In this document: piece after piece, positions 8,501 to 17,126 of the stretch
Layout: every line of letters begins with the position of its first letter
Numbering within the stretch: position 1 is the stretch's first letter
Assembly: GCF_003051085.1 (NCBI RefSeq)
Contig: NZ_QAOM01000002.1
Coordinates: forward strand, 124,001-188,000
From: Trichococcus patagoniensis
Lineage (GTDB): Bacteria; Bacillota; Bacilli; Lactobacillales; Aerococcaceae
Length of the DNA: 64,000 nucleotides
Direction: 5' to 3'
Program-made: the position numbers and the translations under genes
The notes under the pieces: generated by a model
What the model saw: only the letters and a program-made list of their open reading frames with translations
Databases searched by the model: none
Told to the model about the DNA's origin: nothing

Positions 8501-9151
8501 ATGGAAAGGGAGCAACGCTATTACCACTGGCTGCCGGTAATCGTTTGGATGATCGTCATCTTCATTCTGTCGGCTCAACCAGCGGACCAGTCCATTATCT
8601 TGAGCGGGAGCGTGACGCGCTTCTTCGCGGATGCGCTCAATCAGCTTTCCGCATTCATCGTGTATTTTACGCGTGCGCAGGGGACGGTCGTGTTTTTGGC
8701 AGGCATCCTCTTGCTGATCTATCTGTTGGAAACACTGGAAGATGAACCGCAACTTTTCGGCATCAAAAAACGCTGGATCATCGGCGGAACCGCCATTTTC
8801 TTGGCGTTGGCGATCTGTCTGTTCCTGTTCGTCGATCTCGTGCAGGACACCAGTTTTGCCTACGCTGGCAGATTGATTCGCAAATCAGCCCACTTCATCG
8901 CCTATCTGATCCTCGGTTTCTTGGTCTCGCATGCGAGGAAGAACGAGGCCTCCACCGCGTACGTCTGGAAACAAAGGGGCACCAGCCTGTTGCTTTGTGT
9001 GGCCTACGCTATCAGTGATGAGTTCCATCAAATCTTTGTGCCCGGCCGCGGTCCGCTGTTGAAGGATGTCTTCATTGACGGATCAGGCGCAGCAATAGGC
9101 ATCTTGCTTTACGTTGGTGCCGAAAAGTTGTGGTTGCGCAGAAGAAAATAG
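8501..9151 (+). CDS. VanZ-family membrane protein
   Basis: The 216-residue protein has four to five membrane helices and the VanZ signatures: an N-terminal VIVWMIVIFILSAQPA segment, the central RKSAHFIAYLILGFL segment and the C-terminal SDEFHQIFVPGRGPLLKDVFID motif. VanZ proteins modify or protect the cell envelope (low-level teicoplanin resistance in enterococci), but the biochemical role is unsettled. ATG 8501 follows AAAGGAGG; the longer frame upstream runs into the hairpin element and is rejected. It is monocistronic, with its own terminator. Confidence 0.9.
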   Translation: MEREQRYYHWLPVIVWMIVIFILSAQPADQSIILSGSVTRFFADALNQLSAFIVYFTRAQGTVVFLAGILLLIYLLETLEDEPQLFGIKKRWIIGGTAIFLALAICLFLFVDLVQDTSFAYAGRLIRKSAHFIAYLILGFLVSHARKNEASTAYVWKQRGTSLLLCVAYAISDEFHQIFVPGRGPLLKDVFIDGSGAAIGILLYVGAEKLWLRRRK

Positions 9152-9157
9152 CAGGGG

Positions 9158-9197
9158 GCGGTCTCAAAATCAATTGAGACGGCTTCTTTTTTTCGCG
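9158..9197 (+). terminator. Terminator after the VanZ-family gene
   Basis: GTCTCAA (9161-9167) pairs with TTGAGAC (9174-9180), followed by GGCTTC and a run of seven T. Confidence 0.75.
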
Positions 9198-9238
9198 GAG
9201 CGCAGGCTTATGGATAGGAGTGAAAGCGCATTTTTTGT

Positions 9239-9244
9239 TATAAT
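9239..9244 (+). promoter_or_regulatory. -10 element before the beta-helix gene
   Basis: A consensus TATAAT lies about 120 bases before the start of the beta-helix gene. The -35 region is poor. TGAAAGCGCA at 9221-9230 resembles the left half of a CcpA cre site, which could mean carbon-source control, but the right half does not match. Confidence 0.4.
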
Positions 9245-9366
9245 CGAAAGTGTCAGGAATACGGAAGCGAAGAGAAGTGGAATTATCCTGGTTTTGATGA
9301 TGCTAGTCTGTTAATTGACTATTCCTATGTGAGAACGCGTTCTTTCCTATGAAGGAGGGGTTGGAA

Positions 9367-11037
9367 GTGAAAAATAAGGATTTGCTGTTGCTGCCGGTCA
9401 TATTGATGAGCCTTCTGTATGCCAAGATGCCGGAGATGGCGCAGATGCTCAGTACAAACAGCGCACTTCAGGGAATGATCAATGGCGTTGCGCCATCGGA
9501 AACAGCAAGCGGCCAGACAGCGGATGTTCAAGCCGCACAAGGCGAAATCAGCTTGGATGAGTTCCCCAAACGAAAGACGGACAAAGATGATACTGAGCGG
9601 ATTCAGCGGGCAGTCGATTACTGCATAGCGCATGACCAGGATTTGGTTTTCCCGAGCGGCGGTTCCTATACGGTACGGCAAGTCAATATCGAGGCAGGGC
9701 TCAGGATCGTCGGCTACGGCGCCAAAGTAACTTTGGCCGATGACCAGCCGAAGTCGGCACGGATGTTCACGACCCAGAACCGGAAATGGGAATCGGCTGA
9801 AGATTCCGATTATCTGATCATTGAGGGACTGACGCTTGACGGAAACTGTTGGAACCAGGGCGAATTCATGAACTATGAGAAAGAGCAGCAGTTTGGCATC
9901 TTTTTTTCCGGATCGTTGGAGAAAAAAGGGATGCTGCGCGGCAAGGTGATCAACTGCCGTTTCCAAAATTGGTGTGCGGATGGCGTCCATGTCTACACAA
10001 ACGCGGACGTTGCGGTCATTGGCTGCTCCTCCATCAATTGTTTCCGGGGTGGCATTGTCGCCAGCGGCAGCCCTTCGAACGTCCGGATAACCGACTTTGT
10101 GGGTGAAAAAGGCGCATTCGGCACGGCGATGGATATCGAAATTGATACCCCGGGAAAAGTGAACCTCACCATCAACGCAATGCAGGCATACCGCGATATC
10201 GACATCTCTATGCCCGAAGGATCGGTGGCCACAGTGGATAAACTTACCGTTGTAGGCGGCTTGACAAAAATTTATGGATTCAAGAATGAGATTACCGTCA
10301 GCGATTCAAACATCGGGCAATTGGATGTGATAAACGCCACAGACTGCGTTTTCAATAATACCAAAATCACAGTGACTCCTAGCACTACGCAAAACGTAAT
10401 CGGGGCAACGGTGAGTGTAATGGACAGTTTCTCCGAATTGCCCCAAGAGGACTTCTATACGGTGTTCAATGACTGCACTTTTGAGCGGTCGGATAAGGAC
10501 GACCCGGTCGAAACGGATAAGGGGTTGATCGCGCTGAATGGCTATTTCGGGAAGGTTACGTTGAATGACTGTACTTTTGGCAAAGGCTTCAAGACCGGCT
10601 ACTATGCTCTCGGTGTGGCGTATTCAGCCATCAACAATGTCACCTTTGATTGTGACACAGCGGTCGCCATGAAGCCTCTAGTTTGGGCCAAGGTTTATGA
10701 GATGGTGCTTGACGGTGTCCGATACGGGGAAAACACCAGCGTTCCGTTCCGCTTTTTGGCCTATATGGAGACAAAGCCTTACACAACGGTCGTTTTTAAA
10801 AACATGACCTTGGACAGCGTGCAAGCGGGTTATGCAGGCGACGCAGCCATCGGCACGACCAGGATAGAGAGCAGCAGGATCATCTTGGTGGAATCCGATC
10901 CGAATGTTGCCGGTGTCGCCGGTTTTGCGGGAGATACCGCTGTATTGAAGACGCCTGTAGATGGAGAACCGCATGAATGGGTTGCCAGCACGTCTGATCC
11001 TGTCGCAGCCGAATGGGAGGTATCGAAAGGCGAGTAG
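9367..11037 (+). CDS. Secreted right-handed beta-helix protein (pectate-lyase superfamily)
   Basis: The 556-residue protein starts with a basic, hydrophobic signal or anchor (MKNKDLLLLPVILMSLLYA). It continues with a segment typical of the N-cap of pectate-lyase-3/GH28-like beta-helices (RKTDKDDTERIQRAVDYCIA), then repeated beta-coil sequence with NC, DC and N-rich turns to about residue 500. Such proteins cut or bind acidic or surface polysaccharides; no catalytic triad can be assigned by eye. I chose GTG 9367 because GAAGGAGGGG (9350-9359) is spaced for it, whereas ATG 9349 lies before that site. It sits between VanZ and the first polysaccharide cluster, so a role in trimming or binding the cell's own polymer is possible but inferred. 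Confidence 0.7.
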   Translation: MKNKDLLLLPVILMSLLYAKMPEMAQMLSTNSALQGMINGVAPSETASGQTADVQAAQGEISLDEFPKRKTDKDDTERIQRAVDYCIAHDQDLVFPSGGSYTVRQVNIEAGLRIVGYGAKVTLADDQPKSARMFTTQNRKWESAEDSDYLIIEGLTLDGNCWNQGEFMNYEKEQQFGIFFSGSLEKKGMLRGKVINCRFQNWCADGVHVYTNADVAVIGCSSINCFRGGIVASGSPSNVRITDFVGEKGAFGTAMDIEIDTPGKVNLTINAMQAYRDIDISMPEGSVATVDKLTVVGGLTKIYGFKNEITVSDSNIGQLDVINATDCVFNNTKITVTPSTTQNVIGATVSVMDSFSELPQEDFYTVFNDCTFERSDKDDPVETDKGLIALNGYFGKVTLNDCTFGKGFKTGYYALGVAYSAINNVTFDCDTAVAMKPLVWAKVYEMVLDGVRYGENTSVPFRFLAYMETKPYTTVVFKNMTLDSVQAGYAGDAAIGTTRIESSRIILVESDPNVAGVAGFAGDTAVLKTPVDGEPHEWVASTSDPVAAEWEVSKGE

Positions 11038-11098
11038 CCTGTATCGAGTCTTACCTTCGCCACTCGTAAAAAGATTGTTAGTAAACTTGTTTAATTAA

Positions 11099-11128
11099 TT
11101 GGATTTGGACAGGGAAATGTAGTAAAAT
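11099..11128 (+). promoter_or_regulatory. Promoter of the first polysaccharide cluster
   Basis: TTGGAT (11099-11104) and TAAAAT (11123-11128) are 18 bases apart. The predicted transcript begins near 11135 and has an untranslated leader of about 125 bases before the gene at 11259. Confidence 0.5.
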
Positions 11129-11134
11129 CAAAAT

Positions 11135-11148
11135 ATAAAGCGTTTGCA
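11135..11148 (+). promoter_or_regulatory. cre-like CcpA site at the start of the first polysaccharide cluster
   Basis: ATAAAGCGTTTGCA matches the cre consensus (TGWAARCGTTWNCA) at 12 of 14 positions and overlaps the predicted transcription start, a position where CcpA normally represses. The match was judged by eye. Confidence 0.4.
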
Positions 11149-11258
11149 TTTTTCGTGATTCCTAGGCCGGCTCAATCAGGGGTCACCCGAATGGAAAGTT
11201 TGCCCTTGCAGCAATTGGCCAGGTTTCTGGCCTTATGATAAGAAGGAGATGATTCGAG

Positions 11259-11792
11259 ATGGAACAAAATGAATGTCAATTTCCATGTCTGAGAGATATA
11301 GCTGAAGGTAATGTGAAACTGCCGCCACAATCACTGAAGAAACGCGTTCAACTCTCCATCAAGAGAAATTTGAGTCCAAGTCAGATCAAGGCCCTCCATA
11401 AAAATGCCGCTGTGGCAAAAAAGTATCTTTTCAAAACAATGGGCAAAACAATGCCGGTTGCTAAGGTGGTGCCGGCTTTATCTGGTGTACGTTTGCAGGC
11501 GGGAGATACCGTTCGTGTACGGACTATGGAAGAAATAGAAGCCATGCTTGATGGCTCGAAAAAAACGCGTGGATGCGCCTTTATGGATGGAATGGAGCGT
11601 TATTGCGGCACCACACAACGCGTCCTTAAATCGATGGAGCGCTTCGTTGATGAACGTGAACTTAAAGTGAAAAAATGTAACGGAATCATATTACTTGAGA
11701 ATGTCATGTGCGAAGGTGTCTTGGCTTTTGGCCGTTGTGACCGCTGTTGCTTAATGTTTTGGCGGGAAGAGTGGCTTGAAAAGATTGAGTAA
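11259..11792 (+). CDS. Conserved Cys-rich protein of unknown function, found beside glycosyltransferases
   Basis: The 177-residue soluble protein has an N-terminal helical part (1-75) and a C-terminal domain that I recognise as a conserved family without an established function. Its landmarks are GDTVRVRTMEEIEAMLD, FMDGMERYCG, an RVLK segment, then MCEG, CDRCC and FWREEWL. In other bacteria this family (versions read like EILATLD...FMPEMLKYCG...CDG...GCQAGC..FWKEAWL) is often encoded next to glycosyltransferases. The paired cysteines suggest a metal or iron-sulfur site, but that is inference. It is the first gene of the cluster, with RBS AAGAAGGAG and its own promoter. Confidence 0.65.
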   Translation: MEQNECQFPCLRDIAEGNVKLPPQSLKKRVQLSIKRNLSPSQIKALHKNAAVAKKYLFKTMGKTMPVAKVVPALSGVRLQAGDTVRVRTMEEIEAMLDGSKKTRGCAFMDGMERYCGTTQRVLKSMERFVDERELKVKKCNGIILLENVMCEGVLAFGRCDRCCLMFWREEWLEKIE

Positions 11793-12227
11793 CAGGGTAC
11801 ACAATAATACAGGCCTGCATGACAACTTTTAGCGGTTGTGGAGTGGGCCATTCTCTGACTTTATTTGAAAGCGAAACCCATTTCAACGTCTAATGGGATT
11901 GCTCAGTTTTTCCTAATGTTTTTCCGCAAACTATCCATCACGGCGCCATCACCGGTTTCAGCCACTCTATTTGAAAATCCCGTTTTGTTCATTCCTGTTT
12001 TTCTTTTTCTTCAAACGCCAATTCACTACATGTGAAAATTTAACCAACCCTCTTTTTTAATCCTCTAATGAATAAAAAAAACTAAACAACCTAATTTACC
12101 GCGCAAACAAAAAATCCAAATGCAGCCCAAAACTCAAGAAGACAGCCACCGCGATGATCGGATGATCCAAAACGGTGCCTGTTGATATGTTTAACATACT
12201 TAGTTAAAAAGAAAGGTGCCGATTCAA
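11793..12227. other. 435-bp gap with no supported gene; AT-rich, weak terminator
   Basis: CCCATT (11877-11882) and AATGGG (11892-11897) form a small hairpin followed by GTTTTTCC, a possible terminator for the gene at 11259. The segment from about 12000 to 12210 is clearly more AT-rich than its neighbours. On the minus strand, 12197-12096 could encode a 33-residue hydrophobic peptide (beginning MLNISTGTVLDHP, ending LDFLFAR), but no ribosome-binding site precedes its ATG. This looks like decayed sequence between two blocks that were joined here. Confidence 0.5.
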
Positions 12228-13337
12228 ATGAAATATTCCGAAATTGGTAGTAATTTTTGGCTTGACCCTGAAACCAAGTTTGTTGTGGGGGAGCTCGGTA
12301 ATGAGGATTTTGGCTTGCCGGAGGGCGACATGGCTTTTACCTCAACCGGGCGGGGAGCCATCTTGTTGGCCATCGCCCATATGGACCAACAAAGGAAAGT
12401 CGCCCTGCTGCCGTCGTTCACGTGTTCTTCCGTCATTTTGCCGTTTGTCGAAAACGGCTACCAGGTGGACTATTACGACATCGAAAAGGATTTGACCATT
12501 TCCAAGGAGCGTTTTTTGGAAAAAGTCGAGAGGATGCGGCCATCCGTCATCCTGGTGCAGAACTATTATGGTTTTGACACTTTGACCCCCATGAAAGAGG
12601 CATTCGGGAATCTGCACAAGCAAGGCGTCGTCATCATCGAGGATGTCACGCACAGCCTGTACTCCGGGATACCCAGGCTGACGGAGGCGGATTATTATGT
12701 GACCAGCCTCCGCAAATGGTTCGGGATCCCGGAAGGCGGGATGGCGCTCTCTCTAAAAGGACCCTTCCGGAACAAACCGACAGACACTGACGGCGAACTG
12801 GAAAGAGCCAAACTGGATGCGTTGTACGGGAAATACCGTTATATCATGGAAGGAATCGGTGAAAAACCGGAAGTTCTGGGCAAATGCCGGGATGCGGAAA
12901 CGATGCTGGAAAACCAAGGCGGGATCCATGCCTTGGGCGATTGCTCGAAGGCGATTTTGGGCAATGTGGCTGTCGCTGCACTGCAAAAACAGCGGAGGGA
13001 GAACTACGGCTTATTGGTCCAAAAGGTGAATGCGCTGCGGAGCATCGCGGCTGTCTTTCCGGCGTTGCCCGAAGATGTCGTGCCGCTGTTCCTGCCGGTG
13101 TTCACTGTTGCGGAAAGCGACCGTAAGCTGCTGCAATCCTACTTGAGTGCGCGTTCTGTCTACGCCCCTATTCTCTGGCCTAGCTTTGATGGCGAAAAGG
13201 GGCTGTCGCTGGGAAATGCGTCCCCGACCGTCAAATGGATATACAAGCATATTCTTTGCATTCCGGTCGATCAGCGATACGGTCGGGAAGACATGGCCTA
13301 TATTGCAGACGTGCTGGCCGATTTTGATGATCAATGA
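12228..13337 (+). CDS. DegT/DnrJ/EryC1-like PLP aminotransferase family protein
   Basis: The 369-residue protein has the fold-type I PLP layout: a phosphate-binding TSTGRGAILLAI segment (about 36-47), the Asp of IIEDVTHS that pairs with the pyridine nitrogen, and the probable Schiff-base Lys in TSLRKWFGIPEGG. It is divergent from typical nucleotide-sugar aminotransferases and may act on another amino compound made for the polymer. ATG 12228 is preferred; a GTG 12 bases upstream overlaps the AGAAAGGTG ribosome-binding site. It opens a tightly spaced run of polysaccharide genes. Confidence 0.75.
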   Translation: MKYSEIGSNFWLDPETKFVVGELGNEDFGLPEGDMAFTSTGRGAILLAIAHMDQQRKVALLPSFTCSSVILPFVENGYQVDYYDIEKDLTISKERFLEKVERMRPSVILVQNYYGFDTLTPMKEAFGNLHKQGVVIIEDVTHSLYSGIPRLTEADYYVTSLRKWFGIPEGGMALSLKGPFRNKPTDTDGELERAKLDALYGKYRYIMEGIGEKPEVLGKCRDAETMLENQGGIHALGDCSKAILGNVAVAALQKQRRENYGLLVQKVNALRSIAAVFPALPEDVVPLFLPVFTVAESDRKLLQSYLSARSVYAPILWPSFDGEKGLSLGNASPTVKWIYKHILCIPVDQRYGREDMAYIADVLADFDDQ

Positions 13338-13365
13338 TTCCGCATCAGGGAAGGAAGAGTCGAAA

Positions 13366-13965
13366 ATGTACAGAAACGTCATAAAAAGACTGTTGGATAT
13401 CGTGATTTCCGGATTAGCACTGCTTGTGCTGGCGCCGTTGTTCATACTCATCTCATTGGGCATTGTCTTTAGCGCCAAAAGTTCACCCTTTTTCTTTCAG
13501 AACAGGATCGGCAGGAATGGGGAGACCTTCAGGATAATCAAGTTCCAGACGATGGTCCCTAATGCGGAACATATGGGGGCAGGCGTCCATGTCGAGGGGG
13601 AAGCGGATGACCGGATCACCAAAATCGGTCGGATTTTAAGGCGCACCAGCATTGATGAATTGCCGCAATTGGTGAATGTGTTGCAGGGCGCGATGAGTCT
13701 GGTTGGACCGAGGCCGCCGGTTACCTACATCCCTTACGATGGTTATAAGAATTATCCCGAGTGGGCCAAAAAGAGGTTTGAAGTAATGCCGGGGATCACC
13801 GGATGGTCGCAAGTGATCAATCGGAATGCCGTGACATGGGATGAGGCAATCAAATACGACAATGAATACGTCGACAGGCTATCATTTGCGATGGATTGCA
13901 AAATCATTTTCAGAACGATCGAACAAGTCCTCAAGCCCGATGGCATCTACAACTCCGATACCTGA
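13366..13965 (+). CDS. Initiating phosphoglycosyl transferase (short PglC/WcaJ-C type)
   Basis: This monotopic membrane enzyme moves a sugar-1-phosphate from UDP-sugar to undecaprenyl phosphate, the committed step of capsule repeat-unit synthesis. The 199-residue length is that of the minimal PglC-like catalytic core without the extra membrane domain of WbaP. It has an N-terminal re-entrant hydrophobic helix, the QNRIGRNG and FRIIKFQTM segments, RRTSIDELPQLVNVL with the catalytic Asp-Glu pair, and SLVGPRPP. ATG 13366 follows AGGGAAGGAAG; the longer frame overlaps the aminotransferase. It is the only recognised initiating transferase in the window. Confidence 0.92.
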   Translation: MYRNVIKRLLDIVISGLALLVLAPLFILISLGIVFSAKSSPFFFQNRIGRNGETFRIIKFQTMVPNAEHMGAGVHVEGEADDRITKIGRILRRTSIDELPQLVNVLQGAMSLVGPRPPVTYIPYDGYKNYPEWAKKRFEVMPGITGWSQVINRNAVTWDEAIKYDNEYVDRLSFAMDCKIIFRTIEQVLKPDGIYNSDT

Positions 13966-13996
13966 TGCGTTCGTTTTTCGATAAGGGGATGTGTTT

Positions 13997-14953
13997 ATGA
14001 AAAGCATCTATATGGATAACCGCTGGGCAATGCTCCAACAGGAAAAAGAAAAAGGCAACGCGAGCATTTATGTTTTTGAAAAGGACGGCAGGAAGGTCGT
14101 TTATCCGTTCATCAAGAGGGCAGCCGGAACAGTTGACGGCGTCCAATATTTCGACTTGGTTACACCGAGGGGCGAAGCGGGCATACGATTCGAAAATTGC
14201 CGAACCGAAGACCTCGCAAAAATAGCTGCAGCCTTTGATGAAGCGTTCGCAAAGTACTGCGCCGAAGAAAAAATTGTGGCGGAATTCATCCGTTTTAGCC
14301 CATGGCATGACCATTACGCCGGCCTTACAGAAGTGTATGATCTGAATTTCCATGGCAATGTCTACTGCAATAATTTGACCTGTGATTTCTTTATGGAGGA
14401 ATACCCATCCAATGAGAGGCAGAAAATAAGGAAAGCCGAAAGGATGGGGATGGAAGTCCAGTTCGGCAATGATGAATCGTTCATCGAGAATTTCCTGAAT
14501 CTTTATTGCTACACCGAAGAACGTTTTGATGCCTGCGATTATTATCGACTGGACAAAGCGTTCGTCGGCAAATGCATCGCAATGTTCCCGGATGAAATGC
14601 TATTTGCGCAAGCGAATCTCGACGGGAAAGCCGTCTCGTCCACGATGTTTTTCCTTGGACCGGACATCGCCCATGGGATTTTCTGCGGAACCGACCAGCA
14701 GTACCGGAACACAAACGCCAACAAAGTGACCATGTATCATGCCGCGCTCTATGCTTCGGAACAAGGCAAGAAACTCTTTGACTGGGGCGGAGCGAAACAA
14801 GGGAGTCCGGTGGAAATGTTCAAAAAGCGCTGCACCAAGGAATTCCCATATTATCGCGGGACGAAGATCCGAGATGAAGCGATTTACGCGAAGTTAGTCG
14901 AACAGGCCGGTGGACCAAGAGAGAACTTTTTCCCTGCTTACAGGAAGGGCTGA
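13997..14953 (+). CDS. FemAB/BioF2-like GNAT-fold transferase
   Basis: The 318-residue protein resembles the acetyltransferase-6 (BioF2-like) and FemAB class: an N-terminal part ending in YEEYPSNERQKIRKAER-type sequence, then a C-terminal GNAT core (AQANLDGKAVSSTMFFLG, NKVTMYHAALYASEQGKKLFDWGGA). Members add acyl or aminoacyl groups to sugars or peptidoglycan precursors. Beside a 4-amino-sugar pathway it may acylate the amino sugar; this is inference. ATG 13997 follows AAGGGGATG. Confidence 0.7.
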   Translation: MKSIYMDNRWAMLQQEKEKGNASIYVFEKDGRKVVYPFIKRAAGTVDGVQYFDLVTPRGEAGIRFENCRTEDLAKIAAAFDEAFAKYCAEEKIVAEFIRFSPWHDHYAGLTEVYDLNFHGNVYCNNLTCDFFMEEYPSNERQKIRKAERMGMEVQFGNDESFIENFLNLYCYTEERFDACDYYRLDKAFVGKCIAMFPDEMLFAQANLDGKAVSSTMFFLGPDIAHGIFCGTDQQYRNTNANKVTMYHAALYASEQGKKLFDWGGAKQGSPVEMFKKRCTKEFPYYRGTKIRDEAIYAKLVEQAGGPRENFFPAYRKG

Positions 14954-14973
14954 TACGGAAAGGAATGCGGCTG

Positions 14974-15942
14974 ATGATGAATCTATTGATATTGAGCTGT
15001 GGAACTCGGAATAAGATTGTGCAAGCTTTCAAAAAGGAACTGGGGGACGCCGGGAAAGTATTCGCGACGGATTGCAGTGAACTGGCCCCGGCATTGTATG
15101 ATGCGGACGACTATTTCATTGTGCCCAGAGAGGATGCGGAAGGATACCTGGAAGTCATCTTGTCGATATGCAAGGAAAACAAGGTCGCAGCGGTGCTATC
15201 GCTGATCGATCCGGAATTGAGTCTTTTGGCCGAAAACAGACAAAGATTTTTGGAAATCGGCACTTTGCCCATTATTTCGGGATATGAGGAAGTCGAAATG
15301 TGTTTCGACAAATACAGGATGTTTCGGTTTTTGCAGGAAAATGGCTTCAGGACGGTACAAAGCTATAGGGATAAAGCGGATTTCCAAGCCGCTGTCGCAA
15401 CAGGGCAAGTGACATACCCAGTCTTTGTGAAGCCGGTGAAAGGGAGCGCCAGCATCAATATCAACAAAGCGTCATCTGAAGCGGAACTGGATCTGATGCT
15501 GAATCGGCATGAAGGGATGCTGATTCAGGAATTTATGGATGGAACCGAATATGGCGCAGATGTCTACATTGACATGATTTCCGGTGAAGTCGTCTCCATC
15601 TTCATCAAAGAAAAGATCAAGATGCGTGCGGGGGAGACGGATAAATCTGTCTCGGTAAAGGATGATGCGCTTTTCGGTATGATCAAACAAATGGCCGAAA
15701 AGGCGGGTTTCCGCGGCATCATCGACATTGATATTTTTCAGGTGGCAGGCCAATACTACCTCTCGGAAGTGAATCCACGTTTCGGCGGCGGCTATCCGCA
15801 TGCCTATGCTTGCGGCATCAATGTTCCGAAGCTGATCTTCAACAACATTGCGGGCACGATAAACGAAGCAGCAATCGGCGACTATAAGGAAAATATCTAC
15901 ATGATGAAGTACAACGAAGTGAAGATCATGGATAGAAATTGA
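14974..15942 (+). CDS. ATP-grasp ligase of a polysaccharide cluster
   Basis: The 322-residue protein has the CarB-like ATP-grasp order: an N-terminal pre-ATP domain, a central segment with VTYPVFVKPVKGSASIN (ATP-binding Lys and glycine-rich loop), IQEFMDGTEYGADVYID, and the metal-binding FYLSEVNPRFGGGYP-type motif near residue 265. Such ligases activate a carboxylate as acyl phosphate and join it to an amine or thiol. Together with the PLP and FemAB-like neighbours it suggests an amino-acid or peptide decoration. Three in-frame ATGs are present; 14974 fits the GGAAAGGA site best. It ends 38 bases before the next gene. Confidence 0.8.
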   Translation: MMNLLILSCGTRNKIVQAFKKELGDAGKVFATDCSELAPALYDADDYFIVPREDAEGYLEVILSICKENKVAAVLSLIDPELSLLAENRQRFLEIGTLPIISGYEEVEMCFDKYRMFRFLQENGFRTVQSYRDKADFQAAVATGQVTYPVFVKPVKGSASININKASSEAELDLMLNRHEGMLIQEFMDGTEYGADVYIDMISGEVVSIFIKEKIKMRAGETDKSVSVKDDALFGMIKQMAEKAGFRGIIDIDIFQVAGQYYLSEVNPRFGGGYPHAYACGINVPKLIFNNIAGTINEAAIGDYKENIYMMKYNEVKIMDRN

Positions 15943-15980
15943 TGCCATCGTCATTGCGGAGAGATCCGGGAGGAATTTTC

Positions 15981-17102
15981 ATGAAGATTTTGTATGTTAC
16001 AACCGTTTCCGGTACAATCAATGCATTTTTGGTTCCGCACATACACATGTTGCTGGATGCGGGGCATTCGGTGGATATGGCATGCAACGTAAATTATCCG
16101 ATAAATGAGACTTTGTTGGACCGTGGCTGCCAGGTGTTCCAGCTGGAATTCCAACGTTCGCCGTTGAAGAAAGAAAATTATGGGGCGTATCATGGCCTGA
16201 AAAAATTGATAAAAAATGGGGAATATGATTGGGTGCACACGCATACGCCGGTGGCTTCCGCCTTGGCACGGCTGGCCTGCAAAGGGATTCCGGACGTGAA
16301 GGTCATCTACACGGTGCACGGTTTCCATTTCTTTGAAGGGGCATCGATGAAGAATTGGTTGCTTTACTATCCGATAGAGAAGCTGTTGGCTGGCGACACT
16401 GATGTGCTGATCACCATGAACGATGAGGATTACCAGAGGGCGAAGGGAAAATTAAGCACCAAAAAGGTTGAAATCGTGGATGGTGTAGGTGTTGATCTGG
16501 ATCGGTTCGCTGTTCAGGAAAGTGCAGAAAAAAGGCGCATGCGCCAGGAATTCGGATTTGACGAAAATGCATTCATTTTGATGTATGCGGCCGCTTTATG
16601 CGATCGGAAACACCAAGATGTATTGATTGAAACGGCAGGGGAATTGGTGAAGGACATCCCGAACCTGAAGCTGCTGTTGTTGGGCAGAGGCCCCAATGAG
16701 GCGCGCTACCGGGAATTGATCCAGCAGCTGCATCTGGAGGACCATGTGGAACTGATGGGTTTCCGGTATGATGTCGACAGGATATTGCAGACGGTGGATG
16801 TCGCGGTTTCTTCATCCTGCCAGGAAGGATTGCCTGTAAATATCATGGAAGCCATGGCGACAGGGATCCCGTTGGTTGTCAGCAACTGCCGGGGCAACCG
16901 GGATCTGGTGAAGGACGGGGAGAACGGCTTTGTCATCCAGGATGATTCGCCGGAAATGTTCGCCGAAAAGATCCGGCGGCTTTATTCGGATGAAACGTTG
17001 CGATTGAGGATGAGTCAGGCCAACTTGGTGGAAATCCAAAAATACGCGACGGGAAACGTGCTGGAGGAAATGAAGGGAATCTATCAAGGGTTACTTTCTT
17101 AA
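15981..17102 (+). CDS. GT4 glycosyltransferase (EpsD/CapM/PglA-like)
   Basis: The 373-residue GT-B enzyme has the N-terminal phrases HTHTPVASALARLA and YTVHGFHFFEG, typical of EpsD/CapM/PglA enzymes that add the second sugar onto an undecaprenyl-PP-linked amino sugar, and the C-terminal EX7E region SSSCQEGLPVNIMEAMATG. It is cytoplasmic or membrane-attached. ATG 15981 follows GGGAGGA. The relation to PglA-type second transferases agrees with a bacillosamine-like first sugar, but the donor cannot be read from sequence. Confidence 0.88.
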   Translation: MKILYVTTVSGTINAFLVPHIHMLLDAGHSVDMACNVNYPINETLLDRGCQVFQLEFQRSPLKKENYGAYHGLKKLIKNGEYDWVHTHTPVASALARLACKGIPDVKVIYTVHGFHFFEGASMKNWLLYYPIEKLLAGDTDVLITMNDEDYQRAKGKLSTKKVEIVDGVGVDLDRFAVQESAEKRRMRQEFGFDENAFILMYAAALCDRKHQDVLIETAGELVKDIPNLKLLLLGRGPNEARYRELIQQLHLEDHVELMGFRYDVDRILQTVDVAVSSSCQEGLPVNIMEAMATGIPLVVSNCRGNRDLVKDGENGFVIQDDSPEMFAEKIRRLYSDETLRLRMSQANLVEIQKYATGNVLEEMKGIYQGLLS

Positions 17103-17126
17103 CGGAATGGAAGGGAGGTGTTCAGT

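Noticed and set aside
11129-11258. c-di-GMP or other riboswitch in the 125-base leader before the Cys-rich gene
   Set aside because: I could not place the conserved core of any riboswitch class; only short GGCC hairpins are visible.
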